The notes under the pieces are model-generated. The model made no database searches. It saw nothing but the letters and a program-made list of their open reading frames with translations, and was not told the origin of the DNA. This document shows positions 53,131-61,718 of a DNA stretch of 64,000 bases, piece by piece. A program made the translations under genes and the position numbers. The stretch comes from Cryptosporangium aurantiacum (GTDB lineage Bacteria > Actinomycetota > Actinomycetes > Mycobacteriales > Cryptosporangiaceae). The stretch's first letter is position 1. The number at the start of each line of letters is the position of its first letter. The stretch is taken from the NCBI RefSeq assembly GCF_900143005.1, contig NZ_FRCS01000005.1:1-64000 (forward strand), read 5' to 3'.

Positions 53131-53853
53131 ATGAACACTCTCTGGACACGAAGAGGACTCCACCGAGTACGCCGCGCCTTCCGGGTGCGGAACAGCAGTA
53201 CGCCGCCCACCTTCCGGACGCTTCGCTTCCGGCGCGAAACCGTCTGGGTGGTCTCGGAGTACCCGTCTTGCTCGGCCGCAGAGCGTGGCCGACGGCACGG
53301 CGGGGTGGGGGCGTTCCCGTCCGGGTGGGGGGACCTGGCCGGGAAGACCGCGGAGCCACCGCAGGCCGGTGCGGTCGACTTACTCCGCCGCGTTGATCCG
53401 CCGAGGGCCCTGCGCCGACGGCGGGTCTCCTGGGCGGACGCCGAGCGGTATCTCGGCACCGAACTTCCCTCGGACTATCGCGCACTGATCGACGACCGTG
53501 GGCCGGGCATCGTCGCGGACGTCGTCGTCTACGGCCCCGGCAGCGGCGAGGACACGCTCGACCTGATGCCGTGGCTGCAAGGCATTCAGCGGTTGGTGAC
53601 GTCGCTGCGGACGATCACCTGCGACCACTTCCCGCCACCGTTTCATCCGGAACCCGGGGGAATCCTGCCCTGGGGACTCCTGCACGGCCGACAGATCGTC
53701 GGCTGGGCGGTCACCTCGGACGACCCCGACAAGTGGCCGGTGGTGGTCCTGACGACCGAGCTCGACAGCCTCACGCTGCACCGAACCACCGCGACCGGTT
53801 ACCTGCTGGCCCGACTACCGGGCCCGGAGATCCAATCACTCACGGCCGGCTGA
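53131..53853 (+). CDS. SMI1/KNR4 (SUKH) family protein
   Basis: The C-terminal 145 residues fit the SUKH superfamily: SWADAERYLGTELPSDYRALIDDRGPGIVADVVVYGPGS, a central acidic region and EPGGILPWG followed by a Trp-rich strand (GWAVTSDDPDKWPVVV). SUKH proteins are often immunity proteins against toxins of polymorphic or contact-dependent systems, but many are orphans, and no toxin gene is seen here. The start is uncertain. ATG 53131 has GGAGGGG 8 bases upstream and gives 240 residues, but its first 60 residues look unlike protein; GTG 53305 gives a more typical 182. Confidence 0.65.
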   Translation: MNTLWTRRGLHRVRRAFRVRNSSTPPTFRTLRFRRETVWVVSEYPSCSAAERGRRHGGVGAFPSGWGDLAGKTAEPPQAGAVDLLRRVDPPRALRRRRVSWADAERYLGTELPSDYRALIDDRGPGIVADVVVYGPGSGEDTLDLMPWLQGIQRLVTSLRTITCDHFPPPFHPEPGGILPWGLLHGRQIVGWAVTSDDPDKWPVVVLTTELDSLTLHRTTATGYLLARLPGPEIQSLTAG

Positions 53854-53923
53854 CGGCGAACTTCACACGCACGATCCACCACCCATGAGCCTCGGCCCCA
53901 GGGGTGGGGGGGCCGAGAAAAGG

Positions 53924-53964
53924 CTGTCCCCTCTGCGCATCCTCGTCTTGCGCAGAGGGGACAG
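53924..53964 (-). terminator. Terminator after the DUF397 genes
   Basis: A perfect 16-bp stem (CTGTCCCCTCTGCGCA / TGCGCAGAGGGGACAG) with a 9-base loop is followed on the minus strand by CCTTTTCTC, giving a T-tail. It lies 18 bases downstream of the minus-strand DUF397 stop codon. Confidence 0.85.
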
Positions 53965-53982
53965 TCGTACGTGCAGAGCCGC

Positions 53983-54186
53983 TCAGCAGCTCGGTGGGTC
54001 GAAGCGCCCCGCCTTCACCCCTTCAGCGAAGTCGAGCCACACCGACGTGGGAAAAGCTAAGACCACCCCACCCGGAACCTGTTTGGAGTCACGTACCCGG
54101 ACATCGCTCTCGGTGAAGGCCACTTCGACGCAGTTGCTCAGGCCGCTCGAGATCGACTTCCGGAATACACCGTCCCTCTTCGCCAC
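53983..54186 (-). CDS. DUF397 domain protein, copy 1
   Basis: This 67-residue protein is a nearly bare DUF397 domain: FRKSISSGLSNCVEVAF, VRVRDSK, then GGVVLAFPTSVWLDFAEGVKAGRF. DUF397 proteins in actinobacteria occur beside XRE/DUF5753 regulators and are thought to modulate them, sometimes in pairs that resemble toxin-antitoxin modules. GTG 54186 has GGGAG 7 bases upstream. It is followed by a strong terminator. Confidence 0.88.
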   Translation of the reverse strand: MAKRDGVFRKSISSGLSNCVEVAFTESDVRVRDSKQVPGGVVLAFPTSVWLDFAEGVKAGRFDPPSC

Positions 54187-54350
54187 GCCCCGCTCCCTTC
54201 CCCATGGGTCAGACGCGCGGCTCACTTATCGTGACCGGCACCGCACGCTGAAGTGTCCACGGCTCTACCAGTATGCAGAGTCGGGCGTCCGGAAGGGAGA
54301 GTTACCGGATAATTTCTTCCCTAACCACCAAGCTTCGCATTCCGTTCGTT

Positions 54351-54557
54351 TCAGCGCATGCGGCCCGCTTTGAGGTCACTCAAGAACGACACCCAGGTAG
54401 TCGTCGGAATCGCGAGGACAACGCCGCCGCGGTCCTTCGTGTCACGCATGCCGACCAGACCGTCCATCGGAGCCGACGTCACTTCGACACAGTTTCCAAG
54501 GCCGCTGGACGCGCTCTTGCGCCACGCCACACCCTCGAACCTCAATGAAGTCTCCAT
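54351..54557 (-). CDS. DUF397 domain protein, copy 2
   Basis: This 68-residue DUF397 protein reads AWRKSASSGLGNCVEVTSA, VGMRDTKD, then GGVVLAIPTTTWVSFLSDLKAGRM. ATG 54557 is chosen; ATG 54599 in the same frame would add 14 residues. It lies 164 bp upstream of copy 1 on the same strand, and an XRE regulator lies 735 bp further upstream. The two copies have diverged clearly (about half of aligned positions), so this is not a fresh duplication. Confidence 0.85.
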   Translation of the reverse strand: METSLRFEGVAWRKSASSGLGNCVEVTSAPMDGLVGMRDTKDRGGVVLAIPTTTWVSFLSDLKAGRMR

Positions 54558-55291
54558 ATCAGGACCGAACCTCTCGAATGAAACGGGCGGCACCGCCATG
54601 GTGCCCACTGGAATGAATGCAGGTTTACGACGCAGCTCAATGCCCTTCGATCGCCGGCTGACGCGGTGCGGCAACCGACGCTGACACAAAGTACATCGGC
54701 CACGAAAGCGAGACCGAACAGCATTTCCCGGGTCGAACCCCTAGTTCGTTCGAACGCTCGGCACACTTTTTCGGACGTAAACTGTACCGATAATGTGCTG
54801 TCACAAAGAACGAGTTACGAACCTGGTTCCCGACCACATTCGCCAGCAACGCCGGGTGGCTCGTCACGATGCGACCATCATGCGAATTCACCGCACCGGA
54901 TGAGCACCTCGGCACAGGCAGAGATCATCCGCGTAGCACCGAAGCTGGGCGGGAAGAACTCGTCTTGAGAGTCCTCCCGGCCCGAAACACGCGGCCGCAT
55001 CGAGATACCTCCTGGCCTGCGGGCCCCGCCGAGTTATCTGCATCCTAGGGCGTGCAAGACGCGCCTTGCAAGGCGAGACTTGCACGTGTCTTCATCGACA
55101 CAGCCGCACCACGCGGTGACGGTACGTAGCAACACGCAGCGTTTGCGCCGGTCACGCAAGTTCGGTCACACCGCACGGTGGCATGCTGTGACGGCCGCCG
55201 CCCGGGCGCCTCGGCCGTCCGTCCCGCATCGAACAGTCCGACCGTCGTCAGGGCATCGTGTAATCGGCCAACTCGCCGACACAGCCCGCCC
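54558..55291. other. Gene-free stretch between the XRE and DUF397 genes
   Basis: Short open frames here lack ribosome binding sites, family motifs and actinobacterial codon bias, so I support no gene. The stretch looks less GC-rich than the rest of the window, for example ACACTTTTTCGGACG and GATAATGTGC around 54765-54800. It contains a CGTTCGAACG palindrome near 54748 and the nested palindrome at 55052-55085. Confidence 0.6.
55052..55085. promoter_or_regulatory. 34-bp nested palindrome of CTTGCA sites
   Basis: Three elements are arranged symmetrically about 55068.5: GTGCAAG (55052-55058), CCTTGCAAGG (55064-55073) and CTTGCAC (55079-55085). The central element is itself a perfect palindrome and the outer two are mirror images. 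The layout suggests cooperative binding of dimers, most likely the adjacent XRE regulator; that is inference. Confidence 0.65.
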
Positions 55292-56155
55292 TCAATAGGT
55301 GGCGAGCATCTCCTGAAGAAAATTTTCACTGGCGTCGCGGCCGAGAGACTCCTGTTGCACGCCGTCGAACACGCGGTTGTAGTACCGGACGTCCTCTTTC
55401 GAGCTCAGCATCGCGCCAACCGTGAACGCCTCCAGCCAAACGATGTCCGGATCATCCGGGTGCGGCAGTTCCACCACCGTGAACGCGCCGTTCATCCCCG
55501 GGTGAAGTCCATTGGCCAGCGGCAGTACACGAATCGCGATGTTCGAGCGCTCGGAGAGCGTCAGAAGCTTCTCGATCTGCTCCCGCATCACCTCACGCCG
55601 CCTGACGCCGCCGGCCGGCCTGCGAAGAGCGGCCTCGTCGATGATCGCCGTGTATTTGAGCGGATCGTCCCCGCTGGTGAGCAATTCTTGGCGAGTCAGG
55701 CGTAGCTTCACCGCCTCCTCGATGTCCGCATCCCTGGTGAACAGCGCACGCATCAGCGCGCGCATGTAAGCCTCGGTCTGCAGCAAGCCGGGAATGATCG
55801 TCGGCTCGTAGGTCAGGATTTGATGCGCCTCGGCCTCGAATCCGATGAATGCCTTGAAGCTGTCGACCGGCGTGCGGTCGTTGACGCTCATCCACCACGC
55901 CGGTTCCCGCGATTCCTTGCCCAGCTCGAGCATGCCGGCACGACGGTCCTTCTCGAAGACCTCGTAGACGTCGAGCAACGCGCGCAGGTCGACGGTCCCC
56001 ACCTTGATCGGGGTCGTCTCGATCCGGCTCACCTTCGACGGTGACCAGTCGAGCTCTTTCGCTACCTGCTCGACCGTCATGCCTTTTGCTTCCCGCAGGG
56101 CCCGCAACTCCTGCCCCAGGCGACGACGACGCACGGTGGGACTCGTTCGAGGCAT
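55292..56155 (-). CDS. XRE family regulator with DUF5753 domain
   Basis: This 287-residue protein has an N-terminal helix-turn-helix (RLGQELRALREAKGMTVEQVAKELDWSPSKVSRIET, residues about 12-50) and a DUF5753 domain (LTYEPTIIPGLLQTEAYMRAL; RLTRQELL; IIDEAALRRPAGG; IRVLPLANGLHPGMNGAF). These regulators pair with DUF397 proteins in Streptomyces and relatives and influence development or antibiotic production. ATG 56155 has AGGAGAG 7 bases before it. Two DUF397 genes lie downstream on the same strand. Confidence 0.92.
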   Translation of the reverse strand: MPRTSPTVRRRRLGQELRALREAKGMTVEQVAKELDWSPSKVSRIETTPIKVGTVDLRALLDVYEVFEKDRRAGMLELGKESREPAWWMSVNDRTPVDSFKAFIGFEAEAHQILTYEPTIIPGLLQTEAYMRALMRALFTRDADIEEAVKLRLTRQELLTSGDDPLKYTAIIDEAALRRPAGGVRRREVMREQIEKLLTLSERSNIAIRVLPLANGLHPGMNGAFTVVELPHPDDPDIVWLEAFTVGAMLSSKEDVRYYNRVFDGVQQESLGRDASENFLQEMLATY

Positions 56156-56323
56156 GACTGCTCTCCTGCAATAGCGGGGTGCTAGACACTCGATCGTATA
56201 GCGCCCGTCGACTTTGGTAGGTACGAAAGTAGCGAGCACTCTGTTGGTAAACGGTGATGGCGCGGGTCACAGTCGGTGTCGTGGGGCGGCTGGGGAGACC
56301 GTGCCGTCGTAGGGTGGCCGACT

Positions 56324-57055
56324 GTGGGCATCGTCGCCGTCTCCGGCACCTCCACCGAGGTAGGCAAGACCGTCACGACCGCCGCCGTCGCGGCACTGGC
56401 TCGGTCGCGCGACCGCTCGGTCGCCGTCGTCAAACCCGCGCAGACCGGTCTGCGGCCCGGCGAGCCCGGCGATCTGGCCGAGATCGAACGGCTGGCGCCC
56501 GGCGTGGTGACCTACGAATACGCGCGCTACCCCGATCCCCTCTCCCCCGAGGCCGCCGCGCGGCAGGCCGGTGACCGCCCGCTGCGGCTGACTGCGGTCG
56601 CGAAGAGCATCGCCGCGCTCGAGGACGACTACGACCTCGTTCTCATCGAGGGCGCCGGCGGTCTGCTCGTCCGATTCGGACCCGACGGCTGGACGCTCGC
56701 CGACCTGGCCTGGGCCGTGCAGGCACCGGTCCTGCTCGTGGCCGCCGCCGGGCTGGGGACGCTGAACCACACGGCGCTCACGGTCGAGGCGCTGGACGGC
56801 CGGGGTGTTCCGCTGGCCGGCCTGGTGATCGGCAGCTGGCCGACCGACCCGGACCTGGCCACCCGCTGCAACGTCGTCGACCTGGAGACCGTCACCGGCC
56901 GGCCGCTCGACGGCGTCCTGCCTGCCGGGGCACCGCACGAAGCCGACTTTCTCGCGGTCGCCGCCGCCGGACTCGACGCCTCCTGGGGCGGGACGTTCGA
57001 CGCGATGGCGTTCCGCGCGAGCATCGACCCGGCCCCGGCCGCCGTCCCGCAGTAA
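56324..57055 (+). CDS. bioD: Dethiobiotin synthase
   Basis: This 243-residue ATP-dependent enzyme closes the ureido ring to form dethiobiotin from diaminopelargonate. The P-loop [15 protein letters not shown] begins at about residue 8, with the substrate lysine in VVKPAQTGL and the acidic metal/ATP motif [15 protein letters not shown] 56324 was chosen because the first strand starts there and TAGGGT lies 8 bases upstream; the earlier in-frame start adds 16 unconserved residues. It is the first gene of bioD-bioB-GNAT-bsaP. Confidence 0.95.
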   Translation: MGIVAVSGTSTEVGKTVTTAAVAALARSRDRSVAVVKPAQTGLRPGEPGDLAEIERLAPGVVTYEYARYPDPLSPEAAARQAGDRPLRLTAVAKSIAALEDDYDLVLIEGAGGLLVRFGPDGWTLADLAWAVQAPVLLVAAAGLGTLNHTALTVEALDGRGVPLAGLVIGSWPTDPDLATRCNVVDLETVTGRPLDGVLPAGAPHEADFLAVAAAGLDASWGGTFDAMAFRASIDPAPAAVPQ

Positions 57056-57091
57056 GCGCACGCACCCTCTCCCGAAGGAAGAAGGTCACCG

Positions 57092-58117
57092 ATGACCGCG
57101 ACCGTTGCCGCACCCACCGGTGTCTCCGAGGACATCCTCCGGACCGCCAGGACCCAGGTGCTCGAGGAGGGCCGCGGCCTGACCGAGGAGCAGGCGCTCG
57201 CGTGCCTGGAGCTCCCCGACGAGCGCCTGGACGACCTGCTCTCGCTCGCCCACGAGGTGCGGATGCGCTGGTGCGGCCCGGAGGTCGAGGTGGAGGGCAT
57301 CGTGTCGCTGAAGACCGGCGGCTGCCCGGAGGACTGCCACTTCTGCTCCCAGTCCGGGCTGTTCGCGTCCCCGGTGCGCAGCGCGTGGCTCGACATCCCG
57401 TCGCTGGTGGAGGCCGCGAAACAGACGGCGGCCACCGGGGCGACCGAGTTTTGCATCGTCGCCGCCGTCCGCGGACCGGACGCCCGGCTGATGTCCCAGA
57501 TGCGAGCCGGTGTCGCCGCGATCAAGGACGCCGTCGACATCAACGTCGCCGCCTCGCTCGGCATGCTCACCCAGGAGCAGGTCGACGAGCTGGTCGAGAT
57601 CGGCGTCCACCGCTACAACCACAACCTCGAGACGGCCCGCTCCTACTTCCCCACGGTGGTCACCACCCACACCTGGGAGGAGCGGTGGAGCACGCTCACG
57701 ATGGTCCGGGACGCCGGCATGGAGGTGTGCTGCGGCGGCATCGTCGGCATGGGCGAGACACGCGCCCAGCGCGCGGAGTTCGCGGCGCAGCTCGCGACGC
57801 TCGAACCGGACGAAGTTCCGATGAACTTCCTCAACCCCCGCCCGGGGACGCCGTTCGGCGACCAGCCCGTGATGTCGGCCACCGAGGCGCTGCGCACGGT
57901 AGCGACGTTCCGCCTCGCCCTGCCCCGGACGATCCTGCGGTTCGCGGGCGGGCGCGAAATCACCCTCGGCGACCTGGCTGAACGGGGCGTATTGGGCGGA
58001 ATCAACGCGGTCATCGTCGGCAACTACCTGACGACGCTCGGCCGCCCGGCCACCGAGGATCTCGCCATGTTGGCTGACTTGAAAATGCCGATCAAGGCGC
58101 TCTCGGCGACTTTGTGA
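57092..58117 (+). CDS. bioB: Biotin synthase
   Basis: This 341-residue radical SAM enzyme inserts sulphur into dethiobiotin. The [4Fe-4S] cluster motif CPEDCHFC (Cys at about residues 79, 83 and 86) is followed by [31 protein letters not shown] (SAM/substrate contacts) and [11 protein letters not shown] are also conserved, the last including Cys ligands of the second cluster. GGAAGAAGG precedes ATG 57092. It overlaps the next gene by 4 bp. Actinobacterial BioB may depend on the small BsaP protein encoded two genes downstream. Confidence 0.96.
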   Translation: MTATVAAPTGVSEDILRTARTQVLEEGRGLTEEQALACLELPDERLDDLLSLAHEVRMRWCGPEVEVEGIVSLKTGGCPEDCHFCSQSGLFASPVRSAWLDIPSLVEAAKQTAATGATEFCIVAAVRGPDARLMSQMRAGVAAIKDAVDINVAASLGMLTQEQVDELVEIGVHRYNHNLETARSYFPTVVTTHTWEERWSTLTMVRDAGMEVCCGGIVGMGETRAQRAEFAAQLATLEPDEVPMNFLNPRPGTPFGDQPVMSATEALRTVATFRLALPRTILRFAGGREITLGDLAERGVLGGINAVIVGNYLTTLGRPATEDLAMLADLKMPIKALSATL

Positions 58118-58686
58118 CGGTCAGTCCTGCGGTGCGGTCACATTTCTCTGGTACACAAAACGATGTGACAACGTCGTCCCACCCGCCGCCCGTCGGCGTG
58201 ATCACGATCCGCGCGGCCGTGCCGGCCGAGTACGCGACGATCGGTGAGCTCACGTACGACGCCTACGCGGCTGATGGCCTGCTGGCCAACGATTCGGACT
58301 ACGCCGAGGAACTTCGCGACGCCGAGCACCGGGCCAACCACTGTGAACTACTCGTCGCGATCGACGAGCAGGGCCGGTTGCTCGGAACGGTGACGTTCTG
58401 CCTCCCCGGTTCGCCCTACGCCGAGCTCTCTCACGAGGGCCAGGCCGAGTTCCGGATGCTGGCGGTGGCCCCCGACCAGCGCGGACGGGGAGTAGGCACC
58501 CGGTTGGTCAGAGAGTGCCTTGAGATGGCCGCCCGGAACGGTGCGCGCAGCGTCGTCCTCTCCACCAAGGTGCAGATGAACACGGCGCAGCGGCTCTACG
58601 GCCGGTTCGGGTTCGAGCGCACACCGCAGCTCGACTGGGCCCCGACCGACGGCGTCGAGCTGCTCGCCTACACCAAGACGCTGTGA
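58114..58686 (+). CDS. GNAT family N-acetyltransferase between bioB and bsaP
   Basis: This 190-residue acetyltransferase has the acetyl-CoA loop [21 protein letters not shown] (motif A) and [14 protein letters not shown] near the C-terminus. Substrate unknown. GTG 58114 overlaps the bioB stop by 4 bp; GTG 58165 is an alternative that trims a poorly conserved 17-residue N-terminus. It also overlaps bsaP by 4 bp, so it is translated as part of the biotin operon, but no acetylation step is known in biotin synthesis. Confidence 0.87.
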   Translation: MTVSPAVRSHFSGTQNDVTTSSHPPPVGVITIRAAVPAEYATIGELTYDAYAADGLLANDSDYAEELRDAEHRANHCELLVAIDEQGRLLGTVTFCLPGSPYAELSHEGQAEFRMLAVAPDQRGRGVGTRLVRECLEMAARNGARSVVLSTKVQMNTAQRLYGRFGFERTPQLDWAPTDGVELLAYTKTL

Positions 58687-58865
58687 GCGAGTACTGCGGC
58701 CGCTGCGGTGAGCCCCTCGACGGCCGGGAACACGACGCCTGCGTCCGGGCGCTCGCGCTCGAACCACCGCGCTTCTGCCCGTCCTGTCGCCGGCGCATGG
58801 TCGTGCAGGTCACGCCGGTCGGCTGGTCGGCGCGATGCTCCCAGCACGGGGTGACCGTCAGCTGA
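58683..58865 (+). CDS. bsaP: Biotin synthase auxiliary protein BsaP
   Basis: This 60-residue protein has six cysteines at 5, 8, 20, 32, 35 and 52 in CGRCG and CPSC-type pairs, with the conserved core [24 protein letters not shown]. It matches BsaP, a small metal- or cluster-binding protein reported as necessary for biotin synthase activity in mycobacteria. GTG 58683 overlaps the acetyltransferase stop by 4 bp, placing it in the bio operon, as expected. Confidence 0.9.
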   Translation: MSEYCGRCGEPLDGREHDACVRALALEPPRFCPSCRRRMVVQVTPVGWSARCSQHGVTVS

Positions 58866-58932
58866 GCCCGGGCGACTCGGTCCCCGTTCACCGTGACATG
58901 CTGGAGAGCGACGTCAACGGAAGGAGACCGAG

Positions 58933-59007
58933 ATGGCTCGGCGCGCTCGTAAGAAGAAGGCCCGGAAGAACAAGAAGGCGAACCACGGTCGCCGTCCCAA
59001 CAGCTGA
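58933..59007 (+). CDS. Ribosomal protein bL37
   Basis: This 24-residue, extremely basic peptide (MARRARKKKARKNKKANHGR, then RPNS) matches the actinobacterial small ribosomal protein bL37 seen in mycobacterial 50S structures, with the characteristic ANHGxRPN ending. AAGGAG lies 6 bases before ATG 58933. It is followed by a strong terminator. Being so short, it is easily missed by gene finders. Confidence 0.88.
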   Translation: MARRARKKKARKNKKANHGRRPNS

Positions 59008-59030
59008 TCACGGCTGCGGAGACAAATGAA

Positions 59031-59058
59031 CGCCCCCGCCGGTGAACCGGCGGGGGCG
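59031..59058. terminator. Terminator between bL37 and rsrA
   Basis: A perfect 13-bp inverted repeat (CGCCCCCGCCGGT / ACCGGCGGGGGCG) with two central bases lies 23 bp after the bL37 stop and 24 bp from the convergent rsrA stop. Confidence 0.85.
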
Positions 59059-59082
59059 TAGTCGTTCTCGAAGCGTCGGAGG

Positions 59083-59397
59083 TCAGGCCTCGCGCCGGAC
59101 CTCGATCGTCGTCTCCTCGTAGACGGCACGCGACCCGTCGTCGGATACCACGGCCTGGCGGATCGTGGTGATCAGGCGACGCCGCAGGCTGTCCGGCGCG
59201 ACCTCGCCGCCGCAGCAGCGAGCCACCAGCGCCTTGACCTCCTGCTCGATACCGAACTCGCGCAGGCACGGCCCGCACTCGTCCAGGTGCTCGGCGATCT
59301 TCTCCCGGCTCGGCCCGTCGGTCTCCGCATCCAGGTACAGCCATACCTCGGCCAGCACCTCGGCGCAGTCGACCTCGTGTGGTCCACCGCAGCTCAC
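59083..59397 (-). CDS. rsrA: Zinc-binding anti-sigma factor RsrA (RshA)
   Basis: This 104-residue redox-sensing anti-sigma factor is of the ZAS family. The zinc ligands fall at Cys11, His37, Cys41 and Cys44 (HLDECGPC), and there is a further Cys pair near residue 62; these positions match S. coelicolor RsrA. Oxidation forms disulphides, releases zinc and frees SigR. GTG 59397 overlaps the sigR stop by 4 bp. Confidence 0.95.
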   Translation of the reverse strand: MSCGGPHEVDCAEVLAEVWLYLDAETDGPSREKIAEHLDECGPCLREFGIEQEVKALVARCCGGEVAPDSLRRRLITTIRQAVVSDDGSRAVYEETTIEVRREA

Positions 59398-60164
59398 GAC
59401 GACACCCCCTCGGGTGCGGCGCGGACGATTCCCCGGTCCAGCGCGTACTGCTCCAGCTGACGCCGCAGGTTACGTCGCCCACGGTGCAGCCGCGACATCA
59501 CGGTGCCGATCGGCGTCCCCATGATGTCGGCGATCTCCTTGTAGGAGAAGCCTTCCACGTCGGCCAGGTAGACCGCGAGACGGAACTCCTCCGGCAGCGC
59601 CTGCAGCGCGTCCTTCACGTCCGAGTCCGGCAGCCGGTCGAGCGCCTCGACCTCCGCCGAACGCAGCCCGGACGACGAGTGCGACTCGGCCGCGGCCAGC
59701 TGCCAGTCCTCGATCTGCTCGGTCGGGCTCTGCTGCGGCTGCCGCTGGCGCTTGCGGTAGTTGTTGATGAAGGTGTTCGTGAGGATGCGGTACAGCCAGG
59801 CCTTGAGGTTCGTGCCCGCCTGGAACTGGTGGAACGCCGCATACGCCTTGACGTACGCCTCCTGCACGAGGTCCTCGGCGTCGGCCGGGTTGCGCGTCAT
59901 CCGGAGCGCCGCGGCGTAGAGCTGGTCGAGGTACGGCAGTGCGTCCCGCTCGAACCGCGCGTTGCGCTCAGCCACCGTCTCCGTCGACTCCGCCGTCACC
60001 TTGGCCGACGCCGCCTCGTCGGCAGCGTCCTGACCAGGCTCTGCGTCGACGTCCGGCTGCGCGCCGGCCACGTCGTCGGGCTGAGGGGCTGTGGGCAAGT
60101 CTTCTCCAGGCTGGATGGGCGTCGGGACCGAACCCGACCGGAGCACCGATACCGGGCTCGTCAT
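59394..60164 (-). CDS. sigR: Thiol-oxidative-stress sigma factor SigR (SigH-type)
   Basis: This ECF sigma factor of 256 residues runs from ATG 60164. Region 2 is [38 protein letters not shown] and region 4 is [41 protein letters not shown]. It directs thioredoxin, mycothiol and proteolysis genes during disulphide stress in relatives and is inhibited by RsrA. The frame is open for another 83 codons to GTG 60413 (339 residues), which a SigR-type promoter would feed directly. Both a short constitutive and a long induced isoform are plausible, as described for S. coelicolor. Confidence 0.94.
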   Translation of the reverse strand: MTSPVSVLRSGSVPTPIQPGEDLPTAPQPDDVAGAQPDVDAEPGQDAADEAASAKVTAESTETVAERNARFERDALPYLDQLYAAALRMTRNPADAEDLVQEAYVKAYAAFHQFQAGTNLKAWLYRILTNTFINNYRKRQRQPQQSPTEQIEDWQLAAAESHSSSGLRSAEVEALDRLPDSDVKDALQALPEEFRLAVYLADVEGFSYKEIADIMGTPIGTVMSRLHRGRRNLRRQLEQYALDRGIVRAAPEGVSS

Positions 60165-60421
60165 AGAGGATAGGCGGAGCGCGCCTCCACTGCCGTAACC
60201 CGCATCACCACTGGTCGTAACGACCGTGTCGAGCTTGACAGCATTGCGGCTGATCGGCGACCCGAAATTCACCGCCTTCGGGTCGGACATATCTCCGAGC
60301 ACCACGGTCGGCTCCGACCGCTCCAGCTCCGCCAGCGCACCCGGGCTACCCGTCACCATCCGGGGCAAACCCTGAGCCGTCTTCTGATCCCATACGGTTC
60401 GCTCATCCCACACGCCCGGAC

Positions 60422-60447
60422 AACACAGCCATCCGGGCGAATGTTCC
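60422..60447 (-). promoter_or_regulatory. SigR-type autoregulatory promoter
   Basis: On the minus strand GGAAC (60447-60443) is followed by exactly 18 bases and then GTTG starting at 60424, matching the SigR/SigH consensus GGAAT-N18-GTT. Only 8 bases separate GTT from the GTG at 60413, so the transcript would begin at or next to that codon and encode the long SigR form. Confidence 0.8.
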
Positions 60448-60474
60448 GCCAGGTCGTGGTTTTAGCATCGCCGC

Positions 60475-60957
60475 ATGGCAGGCCGAGGGACCCCAGCGAC
60501 ACAGGCACTCACGAAGGCACGTGCCGGATTCACTGTTCACGAGTACGAGCACGACCCGGCGTCCGGCTCGTACGGGCTGGAAGCGGCACAGGCGCTGGGC
60601 GTCCCGCCCGAGCGGGTGTTCAAGACGCTGGTCGCACAGGTGGACGGCGCGCTGCATGTCGCGGTCGTGCCGGTGACCGGCGACCTCGACCTCAAGGCGC
60701 TCGCGGCCGCGGTCGGCAAGAAGCGGGCGTCGATGGCCGACCCGACGCTCGCCGAACGGACGACCGGTTACGTCCGGGGCGGGATCAGCCCGCTCGGACA
60801 GCGGAAGCGGCTGCCGACCGTGGTGGATGCCAGCGCCGAGACGTTCGAGACCGTGTTCGTCTCGGCCGGGCGGCGCGGGCTCGAGGTGGAGGTCTCACCC
60901 GCGGACCTGACCCGCCTGACCGCGGCCACCGTCGCCCCGATCGCCGCGGCCGGTTAG
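60475..60957 (+). CDS. ybaK: Cys-tRNA(Pro) deacylase, YbaK/EbsC family
   Basis: This 160-residue editing protein hydrolyses mischarged Cys-tRNA(Pro). Family features are YEHDPASGSYGLEAAQALGV, RVFKTLVAQVDG (conserved Lys), VVPVTGDLDLKALAAA, and GYVRGGISPLGQRKRLP. ATG 60475 lies 6 bases after TAGCAT (60463-60468), a leaderless start. It is divergent from the sigR promoter and convergent with the hydrolase, whose stop codon it overlaps. Confidence 0.93.
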   Translation: MAGRGTPATQALTKARAGFTVHEYEHDPASGSYGLEAAQALGVPPERVFKTLVAQVDGALHVAVVPVTGDLDLKALAAAVGKKRASMADPTLAERTTGYVRGGISPLGQRKRLPTVVDASAETFETVFVSAGRRGLEVEVSPADLTRLTAATVAPIAAAG

Positions 60958-61718
60958 TCCGCCCAGGTACGAGCGCGGAGCCAGGCGACCACGAGCTCCG
61001 CGACGGCCTCCACGGCCTTCTTCAGGCCGTGGTCGGCGCCGGGAAGCACGTGCAGCGTCATGTCCCCGACGACCGGCGGGACGCCGAACGGGTCACGGTC
61101 TCCGTTGAGAACCAGCGTCGGCCGGTCCCGGGGCAGCTCATCCACGCGAGTGCGCTCCGGCTTGCCCGGCGGATGCGTGGGGAACGCCAGCGCCACCACC
61201 GCGGCGGCGTCGAGTTCGGCCGCGGTACGGCAGGCCACCCTGGCGCCGCTGGAGCGCCCGCCGACGACGAGCGGGCAGCCGGGCACGGCGTCCCGCACGA
61301 CCGGAACCACGTCCAGCCAGGCTTCGTCGAGATGGTTCGCCGGGGCGGGTGCCCGTCGGCCGGCCACCCGGTAGGGCTGGGTCACCCTGGCGACGGCGAC
61401 ACCTGCCGCCACCGCCGCGGCCGTGACCGCCGCCAGGTCCGGGGCATCGACGTCACCCCCGGCGCCGTGGCCGAGGACCAGCAGAGATCCGGCCGGGCCG
61501 GACGGACGCTCGAGCAGGACCCGAGCCGGCCCGCGTCGGGTGGGAACGTCCAGGAGGAGCCCCCCGGCGGGCTCCCCCAGTGGTTCGCCTCGCGTCAGCG
61601 AGGCTGGTGAGACCTGACCTACGTATCGCGCCGGATCGTGTCCGCGCGTTCCGACCGCGCGCGTGTCGCGTTCGTGAACGAGGTCGGTGCGCCGGCCACT
61701 CCGGTCCGATTCCGCCAT
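60954..61718 (-). CDS. Alpha/beta hydrolase family protein (dienelactone-hydrolase-like)
   Basis: The catalytic triad is visible: nucleophile Ser in GGRSSGARVA, Asp in NGDRDPFG and His in PGADHGLKKA, with the oxyanion strand LVLGHGAGGD. Substrate unknown. The start is a puzzle: the only ATG/GTG/TTG in frame before the domain is ATG 61718, which lies inside the upstream whiB gene and forces a 100-bp overlap. The first 37 residues (to about GQV) look like a shadow of whiB. A CTG start or reinitiation near 61600 is possible. Confidence 0.8.
   Translation of the reverse strand: MAESDRSGRRTDLVHERDTRAVGTRGHDPARYVGQVSPASLTRGEPLGEPAGGLLLDVPTRRGPARVLLERPSGPAGSLLVLGHGAGGDVDAPDLAAVTAAAVAAGVAVARVTQPYRVAGRRAPAPANHLDEAWLDVVPVVRDAVPGCPLVVGGRSSGARVACRTAAELDAAAVVALAFPTHPPGKPERTRVDELPRDRPTLVLNGDRDPFGVPPVVGDMTLHVLPGADHGLKKAVEAVAELVVAWLRARTWAD

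Noticed and set aside
54637-55329. Several 65-95 codon frames between the DUF397 and XRE genes
   Set aside because: No ribosome binding sites, no family motifs and unlikely composition (many Arg/Cys/Ser).
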